A stretch of DNA of 64,000 nt from Aedes albopictus (GCF_035046485.1 NC_085137.1:315901164-315965163), one strand, 5' to 3'. Positions 33,456 through 45,781 are shown, numbered from the stretch's first letter. Notes: generated by a model from the letters alone, not told the origin. Made by a program: numbers and translations.

Positions 33456-34647
33456 AATCAAGATTCGATATTTTGCGAGTTTTAGGGGTTTCGATGAGGC
33501 CAACAGCAATTGAGCAATATGGGTGTAAACACCCCCTAAAAATTCATTTTTTTAACTCAAAAACTCTTGAAATATTGTTAAATAATTGCGATATCTCAAA
33601 ACATAAAACAAATAAATTCTATTTTCAACGGAAATAACATTGGTGGAGAGGAGATATGGGTTTAAAAAATGGCACGTTTTTGAGGTGTTGACCCCAAACT
33701 TTTCATCGGGAGTGTAGGTTCCCGAGCACCAAAAATCATGAAAATTTGGACTTCGGCCCAGTTTGGCATGCAGATTCAGAATATGAAATTATCTTAAAAC
33801 CGTCAAAGAAGCCAATTGACCAAAATCAAGGGATCCGCAGAAATAATTGTTAATATTTTTTAACGGGGGTCCATCAATTTAACCAAATCAACCAAATGCA
33901 TTTTGTTTATTTTTTTGGCGAGAAACTTCAGAAAATTACAATGCTAAACATCACTTCTGTAGTTGCCATCTGGGCGTTGATGGGTCCCCTTGTCAGATTA
34001 GCATTAACAACATACCATACTAACAATTAACAATCCACTAGGGTAATTCATGTATTTTGGACAGGCTGAGGACAACGTTGGAAAAATTGTCCCTTGAATT
34101 GCTTAGCAACCAATTGAATATTTTGCAAAGTTACTAATACGCCTATAATATGACTGTACTTTGCATTCCCGGCGAAAAAACCTTAACGAATGCATTTTAA
34201 GCTGAGAAAATCACAATTTCCAATCGCATGTTAGAATTGCATGATCAACACCAAATATATGTTTTGGACATTATCAGGTATATATAATTTGAACAGGTCT
34301 ATTAGCCAGGTCATGTTAGCCATGAATACTGTTAAGTCATGGAAGTAGTATAGATGAACAAATAATTTCTTGCAAATAATCAAATTTCTTCGTTCAACAA
34401 GCATCTATTTTGATAACTAATAAAGTTTTTGTTACAATCGAGGAAATATCACAAGACCCACTGAACACAGAATACACCTCCCCAGCATCCCCATGTAGTT
34501 TATCAAAATATATCAACAGTAGAAAACCTGTAATATATTTTGGACACCATCTATTTCAAGCATTTCAGCTGAAGGTTGAGAGATTGACTACCTAATGATG
34601 CTTTATTGAACATTTCCCATTCCATTAAGGCTTTCAAATTTCTTACA
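33456..34647. other. No supportable gene
   Basis: AT-rich, with scattered TTTTGGACA motifs (see the 32549 foldback). The 61-codon frame at 34410-34595 has no recognisable content. Confidence 0.35.
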
Positions 34648-34649
34648 AT

Positions 34650-35006
34650 AGGACGCAATCAGTGAAGTACTAGATTGAAAGTAGTGAGCTGGATTTTTGT
34701 ATGGTGAGATGATCAATTCTCCATTTCTACAATGAAATGGTACAAACAGCGAGGGTTATATGATTTATTGGCTAAATTGATGCTGTTTGAGCAAAAGTTT
34801 GGATAACTGTGCTGTTGTATTATTTTTTCTTGCAACTTCAACAACACATTTATCCAAACTTTTGTTCAAACAGCATCAAATTAGTAAAGAAATCATATAA
34901 CCCACGCTGGTTACACCATTTCATTGCAGAAATGGAGAATTAATCATCTCACCATACTAAAATCCAGCTCACTACTTTCAATCTAGTACTTCACTAATTG
35001 CGTCCT
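34650..35006. mobile_element. Foldback E: family 2, 357 bp
   Basis: AGGACGCAATCAGTG to CACTAATTGCGTCCT, AT on both sides (34648-34649, 35007-35008). It has the family 2 loop (TGTTGTATTATTTTTTCTTG). Confidence 0.9.
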
Positions 35007-35176
35007 ATTATTAATTCAACGATTTTGAGATGCATATTGTATGTGACGGTAATACCCCGGACAGACATGTAATACGAGTGTGATACCTGTACAACGGTAC
35101 GCAGTGTCAAGAAAATTTTAACAAGACTGACTTGAATTGAGAGAATTTTCAGTGTGACACTCATTTCAAGCGCAAT

Positions 35177-35533
35177 AGGGCACGTTCGGTGTAGTACTAG
35201 ATTTGAAGTAATGAGCTGAATTTTAGTATGGTGAGAAGGTCAATTCTCCGTTTCTGCAATGAAATGGTGCAAAAAGCGTGGGTATTATGATTCCTTGCCT
35301 AATTTGATGCTGTTTGAGCAAAACTTCGGATAACTATGTTGTTTGTGTTGCAAGAAATGGAGAAAACAACAACAATGTTGACCAAAGTTTTGCTCAAACA
35401 GCATCAAATTAGGCAAGGAAACATAATACCCACGCTTTTCGGACCATTTCATTGCAGAAACGGAGAATTGACCTTCTCACCATACTAAAATTCAGCTCAT
35501 TACTACAAATCTAGTACTTCACCGATCTGTCCT
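35177..35533 (-). mobile_element. Foldback F: family 1, first of a four-element chain
   Basis: Starts AGGGCACGTTCGGTG and ends CCGATCTGTCCT, 357 bp, reversed loop orientation. AT at 35175-35176 and 35534-35535; the second AT is shared with G. Its right arm has private differences (TCGGACC and GGAAACATAAT) that recur inverted in G. Confidence 0.9.
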
Positions 35534-35535
35534 AT

Positions 35536-35989
35536 AGGACGCAATCAGTGAAGTACTAGATTGAAAGTAGTGAGCTGGATTTTTGTATGGTGAGAAGGTC
35601 AATTCTCCGTTTCTGCAATGAAATGGTCCGAAAAGGGTGGGTATTATGTTTCCTTGCCTAATTTGATGCTGTTTGAGCAAAACTGCAAAAGATGATCAGT
35701 TCTCCATTTCTGCAATGAAATGGTGCAAACAGCGTGGGTTATATGGTTTCTTGCCTAATTTAATGCTGTTTGAGCAAAAGTTTTGGTAACAGTGTTGTTG
35801 AAGTTGCAAGAAATAAATAATACAACAACACAGTTACCAAACTTTTGCTCAAATAGCATCAAATTAGTCAAGAAATCATATAACCCACGCTGTTTGGACC
35901 ATTTCATTACAGAAATGGAGAACTGATCATCTCACCATACAAAAATCCAGCTCACTACTTTCAATCTAGTACTTCACTGATTGCTTCCT
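35536..35989. mobile_element. Foldback G: family 2 with a 97-bp templated-looking insert
   Basis: Ends AGGACGCAATCAGTG and CACTGATTGCTTCCT are family 2. Length 454, which is 357 plus 97. The extra 97 bp (35595-35691) lie between GGTGAG and ATGATCAG of a normal family 2 left arm. About 90 of them equal the inverted right arm of F (35386-35475), including its private GGTCCG and ATGTTTCC. AT at 35534-35535 and 35990-35991. Confidence 0.9.
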
Positions 35990-35991
35990 AT

Positions 35992-36348
35992 AGGAGGCAA
36001 TCAGTGAAGTACTAGATTGAAAGTAGTGAGCTGGATTTTTGTATGGTGAGATGATCAATTCTCTATTTTTGCAATGAAATGGTGCAAACAGCGTAGGTTA
36101 TATGATTTATTGGCTAATTTGATGCTGTTTGAGCAAAAGTTTGAATAACTGTGTTGTTGTATTATTTTTTCCTGCAACTTCAGCAACACAGTTATCCAAA
36201 CTTTTGCTCAAACAGCATCAAATTAGTCAATAAATCATATAACCTACGCTGTTTGTACGATTTCATTGCAGAAATGGAGAATTGATCATCTCACCATACA
36301 AAAATCCAGCTCACTACTTTCAATCTAGTACTTCACTGATTGCCTCCT
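35992..36348. mobile_element. Foldback H: family 2, 357 bp
   Basis: AGGAGGCAATCAGTG to CACTGATTGCCTCCT. AT at 35990-35991 (shared with G) and 36349-36350 (shared with I). Confidence 0.9.
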
Positions 36349-36350
36349 AT

Positions 36351-36707
36351 AGGACAGATTGGTGAAGTACTAGATTTGTAGTAATGAGCTGAATTTTAGT
36401 ATGGTGAGAAGGTCAATTCTCAGTTTCTGCAATGAAATGGCGCAAAAAGTGTGGGTATTATGATTCCTTGCCTAATTTTACGTTGTTTGAGCAAAACTTT
36501 GGGTAACAGTGTTGTTGTTTTTTCTATTTCTTGCAACATAAACAACATAGTTATCCAAAGTTTTGCTCAAACAGCATCAATTCAGGCAAGGAATCATAAT
36601 ACCCACGCTTTTTGCACCATTTTATTGCAGAAACGGCGAATTGACCTTCTCACCATACAAAAATTCAGCTCATTACTACAAATCTAGTACTACACCGAAC
36701 GTGCCCC
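36351..36707 (+). mobile_element. Foldback I: family 1, last of the chain
   Basis: AGGACAGATTGGTG to CACCGAACGTGCCCC, 357 bp, with AT at 36349-36350 and 36708-36709. Forward loop orientation. Confidence 0.9.
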
Positions 36708-36709
36708 AT

Positions 36710-37909
36710 TGTACAGTGATTCTTGTATCACATGTGTGTCATAAGTATAAAGTGTATGTCCTCTTGCATACCTGCGCATTTGAAGGGTTTTAGTGACACA
36801 GTTTACATTTTCGATAATTTTGAAGTATTGCGCATTTAGTTCACCACTTTTGCATCAAATCACCGGATTACATCAAATCCAGTTGATGTCTTCGGCGCAC
36901 TATTTCTTTGATTTATGCTGAATAAGTGCTCTGAACACAGCGAGTAGGTTTGTTGCAATCGCGCACTTTTATTTACGTTTTGGCACTCTTGAAAACTCGT
37001 GCGATAGTGCAGTGTGCAGTGGTTAACAAAATGCGATATATTCTTAATTGTTAAGCGTATTTTCAACGTAAGTCAATAGGGTCTGATTGATCCAATAATC
37101 GATATTTAGATGTATCCACCTACTTTTATATATATTTATATACACCTACTTATAAGCTCTTCGGAACAAGACGTACATCGCCGGGCCTGCCCAAATTACA
37201 TACATGTTTAAATTATATGTTTTACCCAATACTTGCCATTCCACATGAGAAGAAACGTCAGAAAAAAGGAAAAGATGTTTTTATCACAACTTCACATTGG
37301 TTCCCATCTGCTCCCACTTTAGCAGACCCTGGATTTCAAAGTGCATGCTTAATTATGACAATCGTCCCTCATTAGCACATGCAAAGCACATTTCAATGAG
37401 CAATATCAAACCTGACCAATAAAGGCTAAAAATAGTCCGCGCCGAAGAGATTGTTTCCGAACGAAAGTGGTGGACGATCAGACAGACCTTGATTAATAAA
37501 TATAACGAATAACGAATCCAACCACCTTCGAGGGTGGGGAAGAAAAAGAAGATAGGTACCGTGACCGTGTGAATGAATGTGGTGATTCACGTGCCTTACC
37601 TCCTCACTGGCAGTTCACTCACTCCGATGGATGTAAATCGAACTACTGTTTCGCACACAACATGCTGGCAACACTGTAAGAGCTCCTAAAGTTGGATTTT
37701 TACCGTGCGATGATTTGTGGATGGCAGCATAAAAAGTTATGCCATACAACTCATCGGGCAGGTAGATAACAATGATTGTAGTCTAACAGGATTTCCGATT
37801 GGAAGTATGTATGTCTTATAAGTTTCCATAAACTACTGCTTCTGTATGATTATTGGATTAAACGCTGGTTGTCATACAACAAAAATACTTAAATTTTTAA
37901 TCGAGGATC
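36710..37909. other. No gene; possible minus-strand non-coding exon
   Basis: Single-copy sequence. On the minus strand GTGAGGAG followed by GTAAGGCAC (donor near 37604-37599) looks like a 5' splice site and might end a non-coding exon of a minus-strand gene such as the one at 30825. That is speculative. No coding frame. Confidence 0.3.
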
Positions 37910-38771
37910 CCATCAGGAATTTCTTTTGAGGACTTCTCCAAAAGTCCCATCTAGGGATTGCTACAGCAACTCCTTCTGTAGATTCCTCCTGGGGATTTCT
38001 TCAAGAAGACCTTCTGGAATCATCACAAAATTTCATTTGGCGATTTCTAAATTAGAATTTCCTGGAGCACTTCTAGAGGAAATTCCTGAGCGATTTCAAG
38101 TAGAAACTTCTTCTGGATTCCGAAGAGGAACTCCTGGAGGAAAAAATCTTGGAAGAATTCGCTTATGCACTTGTGAAGAAAACCTTATAGGTCCCCTTCT
38201 GAGATTCATCTAGAGTTCTTCTAATAAATTTTCAGGAGTTTCTTCTAAGATCAATAAAGAGTTTATTCTGGCATTCTTTCAGGAAATTCTCCAGGGATTG
38301 CATACCAAAGGCTGCAAGACCGACAAAACCCTAAGTACTTTAGAGATTTGTTCAGCAATTTCTCCGGAAGTTTTTTCTGGAATTGCTCCAAAAGTTTCTT
38401 CTGGTATTCCAACATTTTTTTAAATTCCTGTAGAAGTTCCTTCTTGAGTTCATGTAGAAATTTGTTCGTGGATTTCTTCAAGAGCGTTTGCTGAATTCGC
38501 TCTAGAATCATCTTTAGACATTTTTCCAAGGTTTCCTATATTTTTTCGATTTTATCATGTTCGAAAAGTACATGTTTTTAAACATTATGCAAAATTTATA
38601 CATGTTTTAAATATTTTGTTGCTGCAAAGTGTGCTTTCAGCAACCATTTTAAAGTAGAGGAGGGAGAGATACCCTCAAATGTAACAGGAAATTAAGGAAA
38701 AATGGAATGTCTGACCAGAGGGGTGATAATATCGGAACATTAGTGTAGTATCCTTCAGAAGTTTCTTCAAA
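37910..38771. repeat. Degenerate TTCCTCCAGGAATTC-type tract, part 1
   Basis: Many imperfect units built on TTCTTCTGGAATT and GGAATTCC in loose tandem, with no fixed period. They create unstable, false frames rich in Pro, Glu, Phe, Leu and Gly (37926-38213, 38263-38529). Similar tracts lie at 51290-53190 and 61690-63290. Confidence 0.75.
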
Positions 38772-38780
38772 GAATACTCC

Positions 38781-39067
38781 TCTCCTCCTCTCCTCTTCTT
38801 GGCGTAACGTCCTCACTGGGACAAAGTTTGCTTCTCAGCTTAGTGTTCTATGAGCACTTCCACAGTTTTTAACTGAGAGCTTCCTCTGCCAATGACCATT
38901 TTGCATGTGTATATCGTGTGGCAGGCACGAAGATACTCTATGCCCAAGGAAGTCAAGGAAATTTCCATTACGAAAAGATCCTGGACTGACCGGGAATCGA
39001 ACCCGTCACCCTCAGCATGGTCATGCTGAATACCCGTGCGTTTACCGCCTCGGCTATATGGGCCCTG
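38781..39067 (-). mobile_element. Feilai-like SINE, complete
   Basis: Minus strand: head with A-box-like TAGCCGAGGCGGTAAACGC and B box GGTTCGATTCC, body through CCACACGATATACACATGC, end CCAGTGAGGACGTTACGCC and an AAGAAGAGG tail. GAATACTCC at 38772-38780 and 39068-39076 is the target duplication. It splits the degenerate repeat tract and so is younger than it. Confidence 0.9.
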
Positions 39068-39500
39068 GAATACTCCAGCAGCTTATTCTGGGAATCCTCC
39101 AGAAGTTCCGTCTGAAATTTTTTACGGGTATCCTCCAGGACTTTATACTGGGCTTCTTTTAGGAATCCTTCAGGGAATCCTCAAAAAAATTTTCTGGAAA
39201 TCTTCTTGAAGCTCCTTCTGAAAATACTTCAGAAGTTCCTTAAGAAAGCCTTGCTTGGTCTCATTCAGGAAATGTTCCAATTTTTTACTGGAATTTCTCT
39301 AGAAATTCCTGTGAAAATCGTTTAAATTCCTTTTGGGAATCTCGCAGGAATTCTTTTTAGAAATCTAGAATGTTGCGATTCCTCCAGGATTTTCTTCTGG
39401 AGTTCCTTGCGGGAAACTTTCAGAATTTTTTTTTAGAATCCTCCAGTAATTCCTGTTTGGAATACTTCAGAAATTCCTAGATAAACCCCAAAGTGAATGC
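39068..39500. repeat. Degenerate TTCCTCCAGGAATTC-type tract, part 2
   Basis: Continuation of the tract broken by the SINE, with the same unit type and orientation, fading out near 39500. Confidence 0.7.
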
Positions 39501-40269
39501 CTGGTATGACCCAAGAAAAAAAATCTTTTCAGAACTAATGATTGCGAGAACTTCTGGATCAATATCCTGAAGACCCGGATGAAAAGTTCGACCGATGTTT
39601 TCAGAAAATAGTAACAGAAGTTAAGCTAATTTTGTAATAGCTTATGGCGGATTTATTGCAAAAACTACACGTAAATTTAGAAGAGGATTTTCCAATTCTA
39701 TCAGATGTTTTTTTCAAACAGATCTACCATATAAAGATTTTCATAAGAAACTCTTAAATTACCTACTTCATAAACTCTTTCAGATTTCAGTCTAAAACTT
39801 CTGAACGAATTAACGTTTCAACTGCCATAAAAATTCCCATGCATAGAAGTTTAACTTGGATTTTGGAAACAAAATTAATTTCACTGCAATTTCAACAAGT
39901 TTTTTTTAGAATTTTCTAAAGAATTGATTTTTAATTTTTTCATAAGAGCTATTAAGCTACACGCTCAACAAACATTTTTGCTGTACAAGAGTGGAACAAA
40001 CTACTCTTAAGCAAACTATAGCTTAAGAAACTGTTATTCAGCTAATTCTGTACCGATAGTTTGAAATGTCCAAACATTGTTTTACCATGTATCGAACTAG
40101 CATTTTGTAAGTTCTTTCACCAATATGTACTGTTTTGGACATTTTACGGAAAGTTAAAGAAAAAATACTCCTGCGGTTGTTTAATATTTTCACTATGATT
40201 CCCTTATAGCTTATAGCATTACTCCAAGCACTATCCCAAGCAGTTCATTTTAGTAAACCTCATTATCTT
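39501..40269. other. No supportable gene
   Basis: AT-rich, non-coding. No repeat boundary recognised before the T-run at 40270. Confidence 0.4.
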
Positions 40270-40270
40270 C

Positions 40271-41429
40271 TTTTTTTTTTTTGCTAGGTTTCTAGCTGCA
40301 CTCTGAATAGAGTTGAAACCTCTACACTAGACCCGAAGATAGAAAAGAGTACGTAATCTTTCAGAAGCAGTTCGCCAGCCGTACGCGGAAAATGATATCC
40401 ATTAAGACACTGTTGCAACTGACTCAGAAAGATACGGTAGAAGATTGGAAAGTTTTCAATTGGTCAGTCAGTCAGAATTTTCCTATGTAGTGTTATGGTC
40501 ACACGGTTTGTGTTTGTCTCCTTGTTTGATTTTGTGGTATGGTTAAATATGTTTTTCTCCTCGTTAAGTCAGTTGTCGTATGTTGTTTTTTTTTTTCATC
40601 GAATCAGTCGAACCCCGTATGTTTAAATATAGTCAATCCTGCGTCAAATTGTTTTCCTAATTGATTTCACTAGTCGTTTCCTACTCCTCTGTGTTCATCT
40701 CTTGCGTCCTTAAATTTTCATCGGTCCAAAACCCACAGAAGCATGTAACTGAACTTCTGATATTTTTCTGTTAGTGTCATGATACGATCTAAAAGGTAAA
40801 CAAAAATGCGCCAAGTGGGTTAGTTGATTGCAATAAAATTTTAAATAATAAAGATTGCTTGTCACCTATTATGTATTCACCCCCCTACAAATACTATGAA
40901 AAATATTCAAGTTCGTTCAATTATCCTATCGGTCCTAGGTACCTCGATAAACCATGTCATTTTCTCAAGCGTGGCCTAGATTGTCAACCTAGTCATACAC
41001 AAGTAACGTTGTTCAGCTAATAAAAAGCAGTCAGTTTTTGTTCAAAATGTCACGTCGAACGCATTGACGTCAACAATGCGTTCAAGTGTTCGCACGTTAG
41101 CTTCGAGTCTATCAGCACAATTAAGTGCTGCAAATCTCCTTCCCACTATTAATTCTTCGGTCGATTTTAATTGCTTTATTTAAAGATAATATGACCAACT
41201 AACATTGTAAAAATTCGAAAAAGCAACTATGACATCAATAAATTACGAATTAAAAACAACCGAGAGACGTGAGAAATAGAGCCCAAACAACATTTTGAAG
41301 TCAGCTGGCTGTAAAAGGTTTCAAAACCTGTCACAAATCCTATAATGCTTTTATTAGGATTTGTAACGATCATCAAAACCTTCTCAAATCCAACCGACTT
41401 GAAACTGTTGCTGGGGAATAGACTCTACT
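40271..41429 (-). mobile_element. Inverted partial copy of the 20326-21654 retrocopy
   Basis: Minus-strand sequence from 41429 to 40284 matches 20534-21640 over about 1.1 kb (roughly 93-95% by eye), ending in an A-run (T at 40271-40282). It lacks the first 208 bp of the other copy, so it is 5'-truncated. No clear target duplication found. Confidence 0.85.
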
Positions 41430-41807
41430 CCTACTAAAAATTGTCGATTTTAGCGTTACGTAATAAACGGATGCTGCCTGAGTAAGACCAACTCAGCCAC
41501 TGAATAGATTTTTTTCTCGGTGTGAATTTTTTTTCTATAACAAACTTATAAATTAATATCTTATAAGATGTTACCTCCCTCTTTGATAATGTTTGGCTCA
41601 CTAGGAGTGCATTAAGCTGTTACTTTTAGTACACATGGTCAAATATTTGTCCAAAAAGAAACCAATGCTCAAACATGTTTAACTCGATCGAATTTTCATT
41701 AGTGTCTAACTGATGTTTTTTCTTGAGTTATGTCAAATATTTGAACCTGTGTTCTTCAGGCTTCACACTCAGCGCCTTGCGGATCGTAAGAAGATGTGAG
41801 CAAAATG

Positions 41808-42107
41808 GTCGGCGTCGGTGGTGTAGTGGTAAGAGTGGTTGCCTCTCACCCCAGTCGGTCGGGGTTCAATTCCCGTCGTCGCCGATGGGATTTTCTGAGA
41901 CATAAAATCCGTGATCACGCCTTCCCTCGGATAGGAAGTAAATCCATAGGTCCCGGCCCATGTGTTGATGGGTTCGATATGTATGGTCCTTAGGTATGGT
42001 GGCTGTCTCCCTGGGGCGTCAGAATTTAAGGCTTAGCTCCTAGACCCAGCCGACGTAAAACACAACTGGCGCCGAACGGTGCTAGTTGGCCAGAAAAAAG
42101 AAGAAGA
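41808..42107 (+). mobile_element. tRNA-derived SINE of a second kind, (AAG)n tail
   Basis: Head GGTGTAGTGGTAAGAG (A box) and GGGTTCAATTCCCGTC (B box), then a body of about 200 bp (CTTCCCTCGGATAGG; GGCTTAGCTCCTAGACCCAG) and an AAAAAAGAAGAAGAG tail. GAGCAAAATG occurs at 41798-41807 and 42108-42117 as the target duplication. It differs in body from the Feilai-like copies. Confidence 0.85.
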
Positions 42108-42117
42108 GAGCAAAATG

Positions 42118-42770
42118 CGTTTTGGTACCGCTAGTGATTATCATACACAATAGGTCGCTTCCTTTTATAAGAATGTGTAGAACACTATTAATGAGTCTTA
42201 TGAGTATTTGTACTATCTCATCGTTGTAAAAACATACTTAAATCGGTCGGATTTGTTTACCGTACGCCTTTAATAGATGGAAATGTCTTGACATTTATCC
42301 GGATGTGCCAAGAGAGAAATTTTCTCTCCCCTTTTGCAAGCAAAACAACGGATTTGTAGCGTTTTTTTCTTTTTGGCAGCTAAATTTTAGGACATTTGCT
42401 AGACTCTACGGTCTAGCGGAGACGTTGGATTTGTTACAATGGAATAACAAGCTTTGCGCATGGTTCAAATATTATTTTGAAATTAATTAGGTCGAATACT
42501 TCGCAGACAATTTTTCATACACTGTGTTCATCAGGATCAGACGTTTTCGTCTGCCTGGTCAAGGCTATAGCTTCTATAGCGCATACGACTTCATTTGTGT
42601 ACCTAGTGCAACAATTACGTATTGCATTGTTATTAAACGCAAATTTTGCGTATTTGCACGGAGATTACTAATAATGCATAATAATATTACATTGATTTCA
42701 TAAAACAAGCAAATCACAAATCGCGATAAAAATTTCGCTGATGCCGCGAATCTTGACAGCTTCATCTCAC
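42118..42770. other. No supportable gene
   Basis: AT-rich. Frames of 60-64 codons lack recognisable content. Confidence 0.35.
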
Positions 42771-43770
42771 TGCCGTACGAAGGGGGGCTCTCATCCGATT
42801 TCGGAAGGCGACCGTGTCACCCTAAATCAGACATTATCCTTATAAGTATGCTATACTTACGGGTTTTCCGACTTAATATCCAACTCCAAACACTTTTCCG
42901 ATTGAATTAACTGCTGTTAGAACGATTTCACTGGAAAAAAATTGATCACAACACTAGAACGACTGAACCTGATCAAATCACACGAAGCTTGAAATGACGG
43001 GTGCTGCTGCTGCTGCTCGCTCGATGGAAGGAGATGTTCGAATTTCGAAAATGCACCTACGACAACGAAACGGGAGAGCCGCCTGTTTCTCTCTCACGTA
43101 CGCCTCATCCCACGATCAATCGCGCACGCACACCAACAGAGAAACGTGATTTCCTTTTTCGTCTGACATGATTCGATTGATTGTGATCGCTCGCGTAGTA
43201 AATCCACTTCGTTTCGCATGAAATGGCGTTGCACGGCGTCAGCTGAATCTACAACATACCCCGTAAAACTATAATTAAACTCCATGCGTATCAACAAAGC
43301 GGCTGTTGTTGTCTCACCGATGCTCACTCATTAATTAAAAACCGAGACGCGTTGATGTGTGCGTGAACTCTGCGCGTTTCTCTCGCAGCGAGTACGAATA
43401 TTCATTCTCTCTCACTATCAAAAACTGCATTCCGAGTGCATTTGGGGCTGCCTGCCACCAGTGGGTTCATTCACGTAGCAGACCTGCGATAGCGTACTGC
43501 GTATTCTCCCCTTTCGCATGTACACATGGCACTGTTTTTGTTTTGTCGATAGGATCGAGCCGCGGTGTGTTGTATTGGAACTCACGCGCGAGTCACATGA
43601 ATGGAAAGAGCTTTTCTCGCTTATTTTCTTTGAACGAACGAACGGTGTGCTTGATGATACGCGTGGAACAGCTGTCAAAAATTTAGCGGCACAATCGGTG
43701 GGGCTGTGTGCGTGGGATTGATCGAAAGGAGTTGGCGCAAGTATTTGTAAACCGACGATTGGCCCCATTC
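42771..43770 (-). promoter_or_regulatory. Possible 5' exon and promoter of a minus-strand gene
   Basis: A single-copy block markedly less AT-rich than its surroundings, with a CTG/GCT run near 43010 and GAGA-type motifs. On the minus strand GGAAAACCC followed by GTAAGTATAG (donor at 42860) could close a non-coding leader exon. Overlapping frames on both strands (109 and 116 codons at 43357-43768) contradict each other and have no recognisable protein. Inference only. Confidence 0.3.
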
Positions 43771-45534
43771 ACTACGAACTTTGTTGTAATTTTCGATCTA
43801 ATTAATTCACATCATAATAATTTAATTGATACAAAAGCAGTTTGAGCTTCCAGCTGAAACGATCATTGAAATTTTGTCAATCGAATCCGTGACTTGTATC
43901 GCTAGTCGCTATGTTTTGGGAGACTATCAGCTCTAGGTACATGGATGCATGATTGTCAAGGACTTGTTTTTTTCTCAGTGTCGGCTTCCGATGCATATTT
44001 TTCAATATCATTGATTAAAATTATAAAAAAAGAATTAAAGCTATAAAACGTCAGACCTGTTCAACGAAGCTCGTTGAACGTGCTCGGCGTTTTTTCGTCC
44101 TGCTCTTTTCCATTTGTAAACCATTGGTAAGATGAGGATAAACAGGACTAGGGTAAGAAATCTAGCTTTGAACTAGTCAAATTGTAATCTTAATTTGAAC
44201 CATTTCGAAATTCATTAAAATGACACACTTTTTGGACAAATATTGTCCCAAAAAGTTGGTAAATGGCTTTCCGTAATATCATCTGGTTGCATTGACTTTA
44301 AAAGCATTGAATGAAGCGTTTTTTTTTCGTTGAAAATAAGTAATTGACAATTCACTGCGATTTCAACCATCCCCCCCACAGAAAGCACATTTTTGGTGCA
44401 CTCGTACAGCTCACGCATTGTATCACACGCAATAAGTGAATACGTTAATTGAAAGCAAATTCATCTTAGAATTGACCAACCGAATAATATTTCACAGTAT
44501 TTGTCATAAAATTATCAAATTATTACTTCGAGAATCTTATCTTGAATTGAACCATTTGTAATCTAGATTTGAACTAGTGAATGGGGGCGAGCCTCCAGTG
44601 TTGGCCTGTAGACTGCGCTAGTGGCTGCTTTGTTTACTCTTGAGAAGTGAAAAATTTCAAATTTAGTTTCCAAATTCCTGAAAAAATTCCCGAACATTCT
44701 GAGTTGAAATTTCACTGCCTAATGAAAAATAGTTATGAGAATTAACAGATCGATGTGATTTTTAGTTGTTTAGCATAAAATTGGCTGTTGTGGGAATCGC
44801 TCAAGCTGCTACCGCCAGTAGTTCAAATCTAGATTAAAATTGGTTCAAATTAAGATTAAAATCATTATTGACAAATAATTGAATTTTTCAATGAAACTTG
44901 GTGCAAATGTAAACTTTTTACCACTTTACGAAAAGCTAATACCTGTGGCTTTCATATACCTGAGACTTAACCGTAGTAAATTATTTCCATGTGAGTGAAA
45001 ACATCAGTCAAAATTCACGATGCTTCAGAAAGCCGCAATTTGGTTCAACTCATGATTACTTGCCCTAGATATATGTATATCTATTCTGCTATAGGTAGTT
45101 AATCACACTCAGACTTTTAGGGGAAAAAATGATAATACATTTATAAACATATTCTAGACGAAAATAAATAATTAAGTAGGTATACATCAATAGTAAAATT
45201 TAAATCACAAAAAATAAGCTCTGAATTGTCGATTTTTTAATTGAAAATGCTTGAAATGTATCATTTCTTTTGCGTGAAAGATTATTTATTCTATTCTCGA
45301 ATCAACTGTTAAGAGGCCAGTACACAAGGCAAAATATTTGACCAAAGAGAAACCAATGCACAATAATCCGAATCCACGTTTCAACAGGAAAAAAATCCCT
45401 GTCTCTGTTATCGTTAATTTTAGGCATTTGGTGCCTTCAGAAAAGACGTTTGCATTTTTGTTGGCTGTATCTTAAAAAAAAAACTCCCGTAACGTGAGTA
45501 GATCACCTTAGAATGGTGCGTTGCGTTGTAAGAT
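43771..45534. other. No supportable gene
   Basis: AT-rich non-coding sequence, nothing recognised. Confidence 0.4.
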
Positions 45535-45605
45535 GTACCAAATCAAATTTTGATCTTGATATTTACCGTATTTATAAATATTCCAAGATCAAAGTTTGAT
45601 GCACT
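45535..45605. repeat. Hairpin of about 30-bp arms
   Basis: AAATTTTGATCTTGATATTT and its near-complement around TTCCAAGATCAAAGTTTGAT fold into an imperfect hairpin with a small AT loop. Size is like a microRNA precursor, but composition and surroundings fit a decayed foldback equally well. Confidence 0.6.
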
Positions 45606-45781
45606 TTTTTGTGTTTTGTAGTATTTTTGTTTCAATGTACAGCTAATTAACATTTTATTTCAGCAGGATTCAGATAAACTTATCGTATGATATAAATAAT
45701 ATTGTAAAACATTGTAACTGTCGCGAGCGTATCACTAATATGTAGCTTATTTTACGTACGATGGTAATATTATTTAATATT

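Noticed and set aside
27732..36707. CRISPR-like array reading of the clustered foldbacks
   Set aside because: The repeats are eukaryotic transposable elements with long inverted arms and no regular unique spacers.
37926..38529. Coding frames in the degenerate repeat tracts
   Set aside because: Composition follows the repeat unit, frames overlap on both strands and no family is recognised; the same happens at 51692-52050 and 62360-62930.
41808..41880. Functional tRNA gene
   Set aside because: A and B boxes are good, but a SINE body, AAG tail and target duplication show it is a SINE head. The same applies to the tRNA-like parts at 2533, 8890, 19697, 38781, 53344 and 54763.
43357..43768. 109- and 116-codon frames on opposite strands
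   Set aside because: They overlap and exclude each other, have no recognisable protein, and lie in a GC-richer non-coding block where long chance frames are expected.
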